The translations under genes were made by a program, and so were the position numbers. Positions 18,408-29,300 of a stretch of 64,000 nt of DNA are shown here, piece after piece. The DNA is from Cydia pomonella (lineage: Eukaryota > Arthropoda > Insecta > Lepidoptera > Tortricidae). Below the pieces are notes generated by a model. The model was not told where the DNA came from. It saw only the letters and a list, made by a program, of their open reading frames with translations, and searched no databases. The first letter of the stretch is position 1. The number at the start of each line of letters is the position of its first letter. The stretch is from the NCBI RefSeq assembly GCF_033807575.1, contig NC_084720.1, positions 19,413,570 to 19,477,569 on the forward strand, given 5' to 3'.

Positions 18408-20335
18408 AGCAGTAGGCGAAGCTCATTGTCCTACCGTTATCCCATAACTTTACTCAACGATTGAATATCGGAGGCGAATTAAAGCTGCACATAACACCGC
18501 TTGTAAATTGAACCTTGTCAGTGAAGACATAAGGTTGACTGTGGAGCAGTGGCAGTGATGCTATAATGGTCGCTGACGTCGCAAACCCTTAGACAGCTGA
18601 CGGCGCATACCGAGGCTGCAAACGGCGGAACGAGCGAATACTTGGACTAGCTGATGCGAGGATATTAATAAGGATGCAGTCGGGGTATTTTACTGATAAA
18701 CGTAAGACGCGGTTATCAAATAGATGCGGATCCGAATGCCGCTTTTGTGTGTGAGCGAGACAGTACGTATGAAAGCAATGTCCCGCTTGTACACCGGAGG
18801 TGCCGGAGGCATAAGGTGGATTTCCTTCCTATCTAAGTAATTTCTTTGAGGAACCTTGAATGCCTTAATACATCACATCGCATTGCTCAAATGAATAATA
18901 GTGGGAAGTAGGCATAGTAGGATTCAACGATACTTGCCGCAAAACTAACTCGCGACTGAGATCATTACGCTATCTCCTTTACCCTTGTTAAGAACAACCA
19001 AGAGTGATAGAGATGGCATTACGACCTGACTGGCTATTTAGTTCTGCGGCAAGTATAATTATAAATTCAATTGCAGTTGGGCTTCGACCTGTTATGAACG
19101 TTTCAGTGCCAAGTTGTGGTACGAAAACAATGAAAAATTCATATTCCGAGAAATCTTTAAAATATTTCATAAACAAAGAAGAGTTGAATGACATTGCGCA
19201 TATATCAAATGTATTAAGAGGAGAGCCTCTCTTATACCACTTAATAACCCGTCGATGGACTATTCACTATATGCCTATCGCTCTGCCGTCGAATTTTCAG
19301 CTAACAGTGAACGATGATGTTTGTTAACATATGTATAAATAAGAAATCTGACATAATGTTTAATATTATGACTATACATGGGTTTATAAAAATGATATGC
19401 ATTCATAATAAGTACCTAATAAGAATATTACCTATTTCCTATCATTTTATTGAGATTATTGTAAATAAAATATGTATGGCATTGCCAGGGCCCATGACTC
19501 TGAATGTACTTACTTATTAAGATCTGTTCCACACTATGGATGCAATATATAAATAAATGATAAAATAAAATGATAGGTACCTACGTCGCGTAAGTACATA
19601 AAGCTTTATCACTATTTGAGCGTTCATGGCATTGAAATAAAGCAGAAAACCTTTAAACGTATCGACAATACCACTACACACTTTGATCTCATACCAATAG
19701 TCTTTATCACTTTGCAATACGATTTACGAATATCAATTAACCGTGTAGGTATGCTCGAAATTCTACGTCACGAGATATCGAACAAGGTCACATAACACTA
19801 CGCTATTTGCTTCGTAAGTAAACACGTTTTATTATTGAGTTAAGCAGCAATGGGATCGAAAGGGACTGACAATTCATAGATCGTGTCATTCACAAAGACG
19901 CGTGCCTTATCTCGTAATTTCATGTTATTAAAGGTTAGAATTGACAAATCTGCGCGTCATCGTGGATGACACTATACTTCCCTAGTCCTAGTACGTTTTA
20001 TATTGGGTAACGTGGACATGGGTATTTGGGAATTAAGATACACGGTCGTCGGTTTAGGGTGCTCTTGACCTGGCCTTTCTTCAGGATTTCCCCGATTTGA
20101 TCAGAGAAAGTCCGCCGAGGTCTAGGTACCCCTATAAGCGTGTATGATGAATGTTATGAGCAGTAGGTTGAGCCGGCAGTTTGTGAAAAATCGTAGCGCT
20201 TTTTTGGATCACAATACGGCTGCCATAAATTTAATTAGCAATCTTGGGGCCTTTCTCTATAGGAACTTCATCGATTCGAAACCTGATTTCTTGTCTATCG
20301 CTCGATAGAAAAAAATCACGAAGTCAGACAAAGCT
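18408..20335. other. No recognised feature
   Basis: About 1.9 kb. A plus frame of 107 codons at 19004-19327 shows no domain or codon signature. The sequence is moderately AT-rich. Confidence 0.45.
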
Positions 20336-20337
20336 AA

Positions 20338-20456
20338 CTTGGCAGCCATTTTGATAGCCCAGCTTGTGCAAGTGTTAAGTAAATGTCATTATTTCATAGA
20401 AGTTTGACGTTTAAAATAACACTTGCACTGTCTGGGCTGTCAAAATCGCTGCCAAC
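20338..20456. mobile_element. Palindromic MITE, about 38-bp TIRs
   Basis: The left arm starts cttggcagccattttgatag and continues with cccagcttgtgcaagtgtta. The right arm is its near-complement, ending ctgtcaaaatcgctgccaac. A spacer of about 40 bp separates them. It has no coding capacity. Confidence 0.85.
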
Positions 20457-20556
20457 ATATCTTGGTCTGATTATAGCTCTAAATCGCACCTTAAAAAAAT
20501 TGTAACAATTTCGCACACAACCTAAAATTATGAAAATTGGTCCAAAAATGCGCATT

Positions 20557-21405
20557 TTTAGGGTTCCGTAGCCAAATGGCAAAAAACGGAACCCTTATAG
20601 ATTCGTCATGTCCGTCTGTCTGTCCGATTCTGTCACAGCCACTTTTTTCCGAAACTATAAAAGCTATACTATTCAAACTTAGTAAGTAGATGTATTCTAT
20701 GAACCGCATTATGATGTTTACACAAAAATAGAAAAAAAAACAATAAATTTTGGGGGTTCCCCATACTTAGAACTGAAACTCAAAAAATCTTTTTTCATCA
20801 AACCCATACGTGTGGGGTATCTATGGATAGGTCTTTAAAAATGATATTGAGGTTTCTAATATCATTTTTTTCTAAACTGAATAGTTTGCGCGAGAGACAC
20901 TTCCAAAGTGGTAAAAAGTGTGTCCCCCCCCCCCCCGTAACTTCTAAAATAACAGAATAAAAAATCTAAAAAGAATATATGATATACATTGCCATGCAAA
21001 CTTCCACCGAAAATTGGTTCGAACGAGATCTAGTTAGTAGTTTTTATTTAATACGTCATAAAAATTAAAAAAAAAATTTTTTTTTCATCAAACCCATACG
21101 TGTGGGGGGGGTATTTAAGGATAGGTCTTCAAAAAAGATATTTAGGTTTCTAATATCATTTTTTTCTAAACTGAATAGTTTACGCGAGAGACACTTCCAA
21201 AGTGAAAAAAAGTGTGTCCCCCCCCCCCTGTAACTTCTAAAATAACGGAATGAAAAATCTAAAAAAAATATATGATATACATTACCATGCAAACTTCCAA
21301 CGAAAATTGGTTTGAACCAGATCTAGTAAGTAGTTTTTTTAATACGTCATAAATGGTACGGAACCCTTCATGGGCGAGTCCGACTCGCACTTGGCCGCTT
21401 TTTTA
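20557..21405. mobile_element. gggttccgtag-family repeat with an internal 290-bp duplication
   Basis: It begins tttagggttccgtagccaaa and ends ggtacggaacccttcatggg, then cgagtccgactcgcacttgg, then ccgctttttt. The block starting tttttcatcaaacccatacg occurs at 20791 and again at 21081, so about 270 bp (with gcgagagacacttccaaagt and a C13-15 tract) is tandemly duplicated. The second copy lacks that duplication at 27446-27987. It is non-coding. Confidence 0.85.
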
Positions 21406-21464
21406 TATTTGATGGAACTCATCGATTCCTTTTTTGTTTAAACTTACAAACAAATTAATTTAAC

Positions 21465-21578
21465 TTAACACATTCACTGCCAGACAAAAAACGGCGCACT
21501 ACCCCAGAAGCCCCAGTGGGTTGTCCGGCGTCTGAACAAAGCGCCCACCAGGTGGATTCCTGGCAGTGAATGTGTTAA
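21465..21578. mobile_element. MITE with TTAA duplications and 15-bp TIRs
   Basis: TTAA (21465-21468) precedes cacattcactgccag; ctggcagtgaatgtg is followed by TTAA (21575-21578). The ends are perfect. The 106-bp body is non-coding. TTAA targets are the hallmark of piggyBac-type transposases, though these termini lack the usual CCC start. Confidence 0.85.
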
Positions 21579-22705
21579 TATAACCGCAATCCACAGCCAT
21601 CTCGCTCACACTTGCGCTCAGTGAGAGTGAGAGAAGAACCTGAACCCCGGGGCCTTGTAGCCATGCAGCATCGTCCACACTGTAAACTTCTGCCGATTTG
21701 TCGCAAGGAAATAAGGTCCAAGTTAGTTAAAAAAAAATCTGTTGAGTTCCGCATAGTCAGCAAAAGTAGCCAGGCAGAACACAGGATAGTGAACCATATG
21801 TCGCAGTGAGTTTGCCGTGAACATTTGTTGCGGCACGAGCGACATCAAGATATTCGATTCTGATATGAGATTTCGGCTCTGTTACCTACTGTTATCCCGT
21901 GATTGACTGTGGATAATTTTAGATTGAATTAGCAAAATAATTTTGCTTGTCGTGCATTTTCAGCGCTTCGTAGGCAATTTATTTCATCTCAATACTGCTG
22001 CCAAGCAGTCCTCTAAGCATAAACAAATATATTTGAGTAAATGGAAACCTATAATTGGCTGTCGGTTAGACTATTCCCCGAATAATAAATACATTTATTA
22101 TTTAAGTGTGAACAGAGTAGACTCCGACCACGCTTAATTTGCACCAACATGGCAGTGACAATGTACTTTGACATAGCACTTGTCATGAAAACTCTACTTA
22201 TAGAAATTCAAATAAAAATAGGCTACTCGTTTTCATCAGTTCTGACCGTATTACGCACTATTGAATGCACGAGCAAACATCATACTCTGTCGAATGTCGA
22301 CCAAAACGACCAAAATATCTGGTCAGTTTACCAACAAACCGCCGGGCCGTAACAATGGCGTGGCGGCGCAGTTCAGTTTTATCCATTACGTGCTACTACG
22401 CATCGCTTCGAGAGTGGGCGGTTGGGTTTTGAGGTATTCCAGCTATTTGCAGAGTCACAGACTGAATAAACCAGTATAAGTACGCTCTATGGTTCTCACT
22501 GATTTAAGGGTCAAGTTAAAATGGTTAGCTTGAGAACCGCGTTGGTGTAAGCATTGTGAATAGCGGGCTGCGCAGGAGCAAACAACAGGTTACCGACCCG
22601 GCACGTGTGCGAAGATAATTCAAGCTCTAGTGTTGATAATACAATACACCTACATCACTATGACACACTTTACTAGGGGCTTTAAAATCATGTTTCGGCC
22701 GGAGG
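21579..22705. other. No recognised feature except possible repeat borders
   Basis: A segment at 22115-22160 (agactccgaccacgcttaat, then tgcaccaacatggcagtgac) looks like a MITE border, but I find no partner end. The rest is unremarkable. Confidence 0.4.
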
Positions 22706-22870
22706 CAGGCGCGGATACAAGGGGGGGGGGGCCATAGGGGCAATGCCCCCCCCCCCCCCCTAAAACCCTGGCTCTCACATTACTAAATTGAGTAAATTTT
22801 ATTTTTTACCAAAAATATATGATTTTCTCAAAATGGCCCCCCCCTAAGCCAAATCTTGTATCCGCGCCTG
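22706..22870. mobile_element. hAT-type MITE, 165 bp, perfect 16-bp TIRs and 8-bp TSD
   Basis: The left end caggcgcggatacaag and right end cttgtatccgcgcctg are exact inverses. Target duplications are gccggagg (22698-22705) and gccgaagg (22871-22878), one mismatch. Inside are a G10-11 run, a C14 run and a C8 run. It was inserted into an older repeat whose halves, tttcggccgg and gccgaaggttcgg, flank it. Confidence 0.92.
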
Positions 22871-23260
22871 GCCGAAGGTTCGGGAATCAGTCGAAAAACT
22901 ACCGAACCTTTCGGCCGCGCCTAAACTTACAATATTGCAATTTCCGGCACGACAATCACATGGCCGGTTTTTTATACCATGCACGATTTATAGGTATTTC
23001 ATTGTACGTGCCTAAAAAGAAAGGCCACTTTTTATCAAAAAAATTAACACGTCTATAGAAAACGCGTTGAACCGGCAATCCAAAGATGTGGGTTCGAACC
23101 CCACTTAAGCCACGTTTTTTAATTGTGATTGACATCTGTATATACAATTTACGTCTATTAGAAATTTCTCTTTCGGCCGAATCTGAGTCAAAACCGAATC
23201 TTGGGTTTCGGCAAATAATTGGGTTTCGGTCGGACACTAGTCTTCACTATACTACGCTAC
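22871..23260. repeat. tttcggcc repeat remnants with a tRNA-like insertion
   Basis: The motif ccgaacctttcggcc near 22900 and the run tctttcggccgaatc to gggtttcggtcgg (23170-23240) belong to one family, interrupted at 22695-22880 by the hAT MITE. At 23047-23116 gtgggttcgaaccccac forms a perfect T-arm-like stem with a B box, but acceptor-stem pairing is absent, so it is a tRNA-derived relic. Confidence 0.5.
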
Positions 23261-23267
23261 ATTTAGA

Positions 23268-23397
23268 GAACTGGGGCCTTCCGTGAAAATCGAAAATTAG
23301 ACTTCATTATTTGCCTCTCTATCTCTGTTTCGGATTCGGTCGATACAGAGGCAAATACTGAACTTCGGATTTTCGCGATAGGCCCTTAGGCCGTTCC
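23268..23397. mobile_element. MITE, gggcct...cgaaaatc family
   Basis: The left end tggggccttccgtgaaaatc and right end gattttcgcgataggcccttagg are inverted with mismatches. A related end appears at 27326-27355, and possibly others at 30328 and 49590. Confidence 0.7.
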
Positions 23398-23587
23398 CTA
23401 AAATCTCTTGGCTGGGACTGCGTCCCAATTTATGTTGATGACAATTTTTTTCGAGTTAAACTTACGCCACACATTTAGAATAAAGCGCACTAAACTGTGA
23501 CGGATGGCGCTTTCAACTTATTACTCGGATATGATACGATGGCCGCGTGAATATAAAGATAGAATATTCGAGTCGCGTAATTGGTAC

Positions 23588-23960
23588 TTTTTTTTAAATT
23601 TATTTATTTATTGTGTTGGGAAACATAAAGCATCAATAACACATATCTTAATAATAAGAAGATAAAATATTTGCCAAAACAGCTTCCACTTTAAGTTTAT
23701 ACCATAAAAGTGCTCTGAAATAGACATGCATGAGTAATTGAGTATATAGGTATTAAGACGAAAACATCATCATATAATTTTGTACACAAATGCAAACAAA
23801 GAACTTTGCAATTTTATCCATAGCGATAAACAACTAAGCGGCTGCCGTAGGCCATCTGGCTCGCCGTAATGGACTAACAACTTCAGATAATATAATGTTT
23901 AATTTTCTATAATACTCGTGTATGTCTGCGACTTTAGAAAATAATAAATAATAATATGCG
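23588..23960 (-). mobile_element. Probable LINE 3-prime UTR with (AAAT)n tail
   Basis: On the minus strand it ends TTTCCCAACACAATAAATAAA, then TAAATTTAAAAAAAA, typical of a non-LTR terminus. The right limit is not defined and no coding frame was found. Confidence 0.45.
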
Positions 23961-23978
23961 AAATAAGCATCTACAGCA

Positions 23979-24018
23979 TTCGTAGCACGGTCGCATTTTT
24001 ATCGCCTGTCATGTTTTA
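23979..24018. mobile_element. Fragment of the gcaCGGTCGC..TTTTATCGCCTGtC MITE
   Basis: The segment gcacggtcgcatttttatcg, then cctgtcatgttttaacaagt, matches one arm of the element at 26223-26336. Confidence 0.5.
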
Positions 24019-24377
24019 ACAAGTATCAAACAAAACTTTAGACCTGATATGCTAAGAGACTTCAGGGTCATTCCACAATAAGGTCTACTCTATCGGGGAC
24101 GTGACACGTATGGCAGCTACCTTATTAACTTGCAGAAAACTGTATTGCATTACATACCGTTGATTTTAAAGCTAAGCTAGCAAGCGTTATCATGCCAAAT
24201 ACCGGCTTCATAGCTTTATCCGAAGTGTTGAAGAAATAGCGTCACGTACCCGACACTCTTCTGGAATGCCCCCAAACTGTTCTATTTGCTCTGCCAATAC
24301 ACAGATGGTATATAAAACTGCAAGCAAATGAAACGTTCATCAAGATAGCTGCTATAATTCACATAAAGCCCATAAAA

Positions 24378-25130
24378 GATAAAGCCGAAAGATAAAAGGA
24401 TTCTGTAAATAAAATAAAGTCTGCAACACGATTAGTGCGATCAACAGCTGCTCTCGAGTCTTGACCCACGATAACTTGGGAAAGGTTGAGTCACCGCCCC
24501 TAATGACTGCCACGGCTGTGTGCATGTTTCTTAGCAAGCACACGACTCGGGGAGAGCAACGATAACAGGACCCCGAAAATAAAAATAAAGTCTGCAACAG
24601 GATTGGTGCGATCAACAGCTGCTCTCGAGTCTTGACCCACGATAACTTGGGAAAGGTTGAATCACCGCCCCTAATGACTGCCACGGCTGTGTGCACGTAG
24701 CCTAGCAAGCAAACGACTCAGGGAGAGCAACGATAACAGGATTCCGAAAATAAAATAAAGTCTGCATCAGGATTGGTGCGATCAACAGCCGCTCTCGAGT
24801 CTTGACCCACGAAAACTTGGGAAAGGTTGATTGATTCACCGTTCCTAATGACGGCCACGGTTTCTGTGCACGTTTCTTAGCAAGCAAGCGACTCAAGTAA
24901 AGCAACGATAATAGGGTTCCGTAAATAAAATAGTCTGCAACACGAAAGGTGCCATCAACGGCCCTTGAGTCTTGATCCACGAGAAAGGTTGAGTCACCGC
25001 CCCTAATGACTTTCACGGCTTGTGTATTGACGTTGCTCAGCAAACAAACGACTCAGAGAGCAAAGATAATAGATAAAGTCTGGAACACGACTGGTGCGAT
25101 CAGCGACCACCCCTAATGACTTCCACGGCT
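24378..25130. repeat. About 171-bp tandem repeat, 4 to 5 copies
   Basis: The landmark aagtctgcaacacg and its variants occur at 24417, 24588, 24758, 24931 (as tagtctgcaac) and 25076, spacing 171, 170, 173 and 145. Units carry ctcgagtcttgacccacga, aggttgagtcaccgcccct and gactgccacggctgtgt. The first three copies are closest; the last is deleted. As 171 is 57 codons, the minus strand stays open for 113 to 118 codons with a repeated 57-residue pattern, but no domain is evident. Confidence 0.92.
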
Positions 25131-25869
25131 AGGGAATCTAGAATCTCGTAGTAGAATAGTCAAACTTGGTCAAAATCTGGTCCAAAGCTGACTGATACGG
25201 TTAGCGTCAAACAGGTAGTGGCCGGCAAATATAACGAAACAGGATTCACACATTATCATTCGTATGAAAAAAAAGTCTTGTAATGTAATATATCCATGTG
25301 CAAATGCATATGTGTACGATAACCATAGTTTTTTCGCTGAATAAAAACATTGTGAAGAAGCCTGAAGGCAATTACGATTACGAACCTCTGGGTGCTAAGG
25401 TGACAAGGCAGTCGCTTTTCTAAAAAGTTCCATTGTAGGCCTCCAAAGTTCCATCGTATAATATCTTGCTTGAGCAATCGCCTCACTCAGGGAACTGATA
25501 TTAAACGTAATAGCCAATCGTAATTACACAGCATTCACTGGAAGCAAGTGAAATGAGACATGAAACCACAAGTCATACAAGCCACGTCGATTTAATTTCA
25601 CCCGTGGACTTCAATTTCAATAAAGCCTAATCGTATATTATTGGCCGACTTGCATCTCACTCTTGCACATGACGACACGTTAAAATCTGGTAGCCTATTG
25701 GACATCATAAATACATTGAAAAGCGTAAGATTTGTGAAAAAGAAAATACAACAAGCAAACACTGCTGGGAAGTTTGCTATGACTAATACGTCGGGCCTTT
25801 TCTACTTAATTGGGAAAAACCAACCCTAAAATAACTTCACAGAGAAATCTATGTATTATTTATTAATGA
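25131..25869. other. No recognised feature
   Basis: AT-rich spacer between the 171-bp repeat and an RTE remnant. The plus frame of 62 codons at 25641-25829 has no similarity that I can name. Confidence 0.45.
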
Positions 25870-25962
25870 CGGTTTTGGACAGAGAAGCATGGCGGTCTTT
25901 GGTGTCGGAGGCCAAGACCCACTTCGGGTCGCTGCGCCACAGAAGTACCTTAGTATTTATTA
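25870..25962 (+). pseudogene. RTE-type LINE, extreme C-terminus of ORF
   Basis: The plus strand encodes VLDREAWRSLVSEAKTHFGS, then LRHRS, the conserved end of RTE/craft-like LINE polyproteins (pattern LDR-AW plus AKTHFG). Everything upstream is missing. It is a short 5-prime-truncated relic. A relative lies at 48680-48840. Confidence 0.72.
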
Positions 25963-26222
25963 ATGAGGTGTAGAGTAAATACACACGTAGTGACAGCAAT
26001 AACCGTCACTGACCAGTTGCGGACCTTATAGCTTTGACAATACAGTTTACGATATGTAAAGATAGATCGACAAATATTAATTTTACGAGGCAGTCATTTA
26101 CTGGGTAAGCGGCCCAAGGTGTATCGTAAGCTTGTGGGCATATATAATATGTGATGTTTACAAAATAGGGAAAATATATACACATGTATATTAGTACTAA
26201 CTTTGTGTTGTGTACGATAAAG

Positions 26223-26336
26223 TGCCATGGTCGCGTTTTTATCGCCTGCCGTATCATTCGTCACTTTCGCACTTACATACTTGTTAGAACGGGACAGGCA
26301 CAATGGCAGATGATAAAGAAGCGACCATCTTAGCCC
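26223..26336. mobile_element. Palindromic MITE, gccatggtcgc...gcgaccatcttagc
   Basis: The ends are inverted (gccatggtcgcgtttttatc and gataaagaagcgaccatctt). The core has cactttcgcacttacatact then tgttagaacgggacaggc. Relatives are at 23979, 60179 and 63675. Confidence 0.75.
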
Positions 26337-26728
26337 TACTAAAACAGAAATGTAAAATCGCGGTTACTATTTCGAGCAAATACATGTTACGATTCTTCAA
26401 AAAATCTCTAGATTTGACCTACAAAAGCATAAAATAAACAATAGTACTACCGTACAGAAATGAGAATTCCTGCAGAACCGAAGTTTGACAGCGAGTCAGA
26501 GACTAATTATGCTGTCCCTTTCTAATGTATGGCACTATCTCTTTCGGCCATTTAGTTTTGTCAAAAGTCAAGTCATTATCTTATCTGTGGTCGTGCACGT
26601 ATAGGGACGTCAGGTTGTGCCAACCCTAATAATTGCTCGAAACAATGCTGACCCGAACGTAGCCGGGAAAAGCCGAAAGGTACCTTTTCATAAGGTACCT
26701 ATGTCACATAATGTATTTTCAATGTTCA
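26337..26728. other. No recognised feature
   Basis: It contains a small palindrome around 26679-26701 (aggtaccttttcataaggta) and a tgacagcgagtcagagac block, possibly repeat-derived, with no defined ends. Confidence 0.4.
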
Positions 26729-26996
26729 GTCAAAGAATTTAATTTCTGTACCATTTCGCTGGCCCAATATTACAGGGTTCTATGTTACATTTTCAAGATA
26801 GTTGAAATTTGACTCAATCTCACTATGACAATGTTCAAATTTCAGTTCGATAAAAGTGAAACATAGAACCCTGTAATATTGGACCACCGATTTCGGACCC
26901 TGTCTCAGTGACAATCAATATGAAAGTTGCTAGAGACCTCATACTATTGTCACTGTGACAATGTACGAAATGATACTGAAATTAAATTCCTTGACG
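26729..26996. mobile_element. Nested palindromic MITEs
   Basis: The outer arms are gtcaaagaatttaatttctg (26729 on) and aaattaaattccttgac (to 26996). Inside the left part lies a second palindrome: ggcccaatattacagggttc (26761) against gaaccctgtaatattggacc (26866-26885). The outer right half continues cggaccctgtctcagtgaca, then cactgtgacaatgtac. The inner element therefore inserted into the outer one. Confidence 0.82.
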
Positions 26997-27325
26997 GTAT
27001 TCAAAAGCTGGGTTCTTGTCAGCGAAACGATTTCCAAGTATGTACCTCTATCCTGTGCCTTCTGTAGATATTCCGCATTAAATGTAGGCTGACAGAAATG
27101 TAGCTGCATAAACAAACTGAATCCGGCACGGTGGCGGCGCCGGCCATAAAACACTGAATTGCGTTCGGTTCAGACGTCAGCGAAATTCGAAACAGGGAGC
27201 ATCCTGTAGTCAAACCGCTGGGAAGGTCTACCATAGAGGAATAAACAATGAGTTTTACTGTTTTGACCTTTTCCGGAAAAGGGACGATATTGATGGCTTC
27301 AATTCCTATCGTGTCAACAACTGAG

Positions 27326-27440
27326 GGCCTACCGCGAAAATCGAAAATTCGTCATCTGTCTTTATGTCGCTCGAGTATGCAGTGAACTTTGTTTTTGCAG
27401 TAGACCCTCTGGTTCTGCCTTCGCTGTGAAGTGGCAAAAT
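27326..27440. mobile_element. Half MITE, gggcctaccgcgaaaatcg end
   Basis: It has the same end family as 23268-23397 (gagggcctaccgcgaaaatc). No matching right end is found before the next element begins at 27446. Confidence 0.5.
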
Positions 27441-27445
27441 TCAGG

Positions 27446-27987
27446 TTTTTTAGGGTTCCGTAGCCAAATGGCAAAAATGGAACCCTTATAGATTCGTCAT
27501 GTCCGTCTGTCTGTCGGTTTATGTCACAGCCAATTTTTTCCGGAACTATAAAAAGTATACTGATCAAACTTGGTAAGTAGATGTATTCTATGAACCGCAT
27601 TAAGATTTTCACACAAAAATAGAAAAAAAAAACAATAAATTTTGGGGGTTTCCCATACATAGAACCGAAACTCAAAAAAAAATTATTCATCAAACCCATA
27701 CGTGTGGGGTATCTATGGATAGGTTTCCAATATCATTTTTTTCCAAACTGAATAGTTTGCGCGAGAGACACTTCCAAAGTGGTAAAATGTGTCTCGCCCC
27801 CCCCCCCCCCCCCCTGTAACTTCTAAAATAAGAGAATGATAAAACCAAAAAAATATATATGATATCATGCAAACCTCCACCGAAAATTGGTTTGAACGAG
27901 ATCTAGTAAATAGTTTTTTTTTAATACGTCATAAATGGTACGGAACCCTTCATGGGCGAGTCCGACTCGCACTTAGCCGCTTTTTTT
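27446..27987. mobile_element. gggttccgtag-family repeat, single-block copy
   Basis: It runs from ttttttagggttccgtagcc to cttagccgcttttttt, about 540 bp. It contains the same internal landmarks as 20557-21405 (tagattcgtcatgtccgtct, tcatcaaacccatacgtgtg, gcgagagacacttcc, C18 tract) without the 290-bp duplication. It is non-coding. Confidence 0.85.
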
Positions 27988-28652
27988 GTAACATTTGAGG
28001 ATTACTTACTTACGTGTAGCGAGAGTAGTTATTTAGGTTATTAATACATTAACTAAAAAATGCAACAGCCGTTAAAAATCGATTAGCAGTATTATCGAAT
28101 CACTCAAACAGCAGAGCAGAACAATAAGAAAAGCGAAAAGGCGAGATGCCGCCATCTTGGCTTTTCGAGGACGGAATTAGACGTTCCTTGTGGCTTATCA
28201 TGCTGCGTACCATTAACCTGGTGATATTCCCGTCGCTCGGGATGATGCCGATGTCCATCCAAATTGTATCGATACAAAATTTTCTTTTTTAAAGATTTCT
28301 TTCGCAAAATTTTAACGCGGATGGGCACAACATATTATTGTTTTAATTTACCTTGAAAAAGGTTTGGTTGTTGTAGAATATTAAACACATTCAGCAGTTC
28401 TCACAATAAAAATGACACTAGTTTTTTTGGCTAGCATCTTCTACACCTAAAACAACCTTTTCGCAGGCTGGCACTGCAAAAGGTACTTCTATTCTAACTA
28501 AAGGGTTGTTTTGCTAATAGTGGGATTGTTTGTGAACGGGACAGTTTGGAATGGAAAGCGGAATGGACTGCTATCGCTATGGAGAGTAACTAGTTCTAGT
28601 TGTGCATGGTACGCGCGGGTTAAAGTGTAACCCAGAAAACGTGACTACTATG
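27988..28652. other. No recognised feature
   Basis: Mixed AT-rich sequence ending at the truncated 5-prime edge of the LINE that follows. Confidence 0.45.
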
Positions 28653-29300
28653 GGAACTTCTGTATGTGCATAAAAAGATTGCCGATTTTAAGAAAAATTG
28701 TGACATTCATAATATTAATACTAGAAATAAACATAAGTTCGCAGTGCCCTTCACTCGGCTCCATAAAATTAAAAAATCATTCATGGGTAATTGTGTGAGA
28801 TTTTATAATAAACTTCCAAACCATATTACTGAGTTACCAATTAATAAATTTAAGAATCATGTAAAGCGTAAACTTATTTCTAAACCTTATTATACCACAC
28901 AAGACTACATGAATGATAAAACAACGTGGGATTAATTGTGATTCGAAATGATTAATTATTTATTATATTTGAATAATGATGATGAAATGGATATTCCAAT
29001 GCATGTATTTCCTTTGTTGTTTTTATTATATTTGTTAAGACATTTAGAATTTATTCTAGAAACAATCTGGACTAGTATTTTTTATACATTTTTTTTGTAT
29101 GACTATATTTTGTGAAAGTTTTAGTATTAAATTTGATCTATGAATTATATTCATTAGTATTATATATGGAATAATATTTACAACATCAATAAATTGCTCT
29201 GATAATTAGATTAAGATAATTATATGTAATACTGTCTTACTATTCATAAGTGCTTGTTGCTAGGCCTACATGAATAAAGTATATTTGAATATTTGAATAT
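28653..29300 (+). mobile_element. 5-prime-truncated LINE: end of reverse-transcriptase ORF plus 3-prime UTR
   Basis: An open frame of about 94 codons to the stop at 28935 encodes VHKKIADFKKNCDIHNINTR, then KHKFAVPFTRLHK, KSFMGNCVRFYNKLP and KRKLISKPYYTTQDY. This is the C-terminal tail that follows the reverse transcriptase in jockey/CR1-group LINEs. The 3-prime UTR is AT-rich and ends aggcctacatgaataaagta, then a ttgaat tail at 29283-29300. The preserved frame suggests a fairly recent insertion, but the enzyme domain is gone. Confidence 0.85.

Noticed and set aside
19004..19327. 107-codon plus frame
   Set aside because: No family similarity, and the opposite strand is open too. Likely chance.
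23047..23116. tRNA gene based on gtgggttcgaaccccac
   Set aside because: Only the T-arm is intact. D-arm and acceptor pairing are missing.
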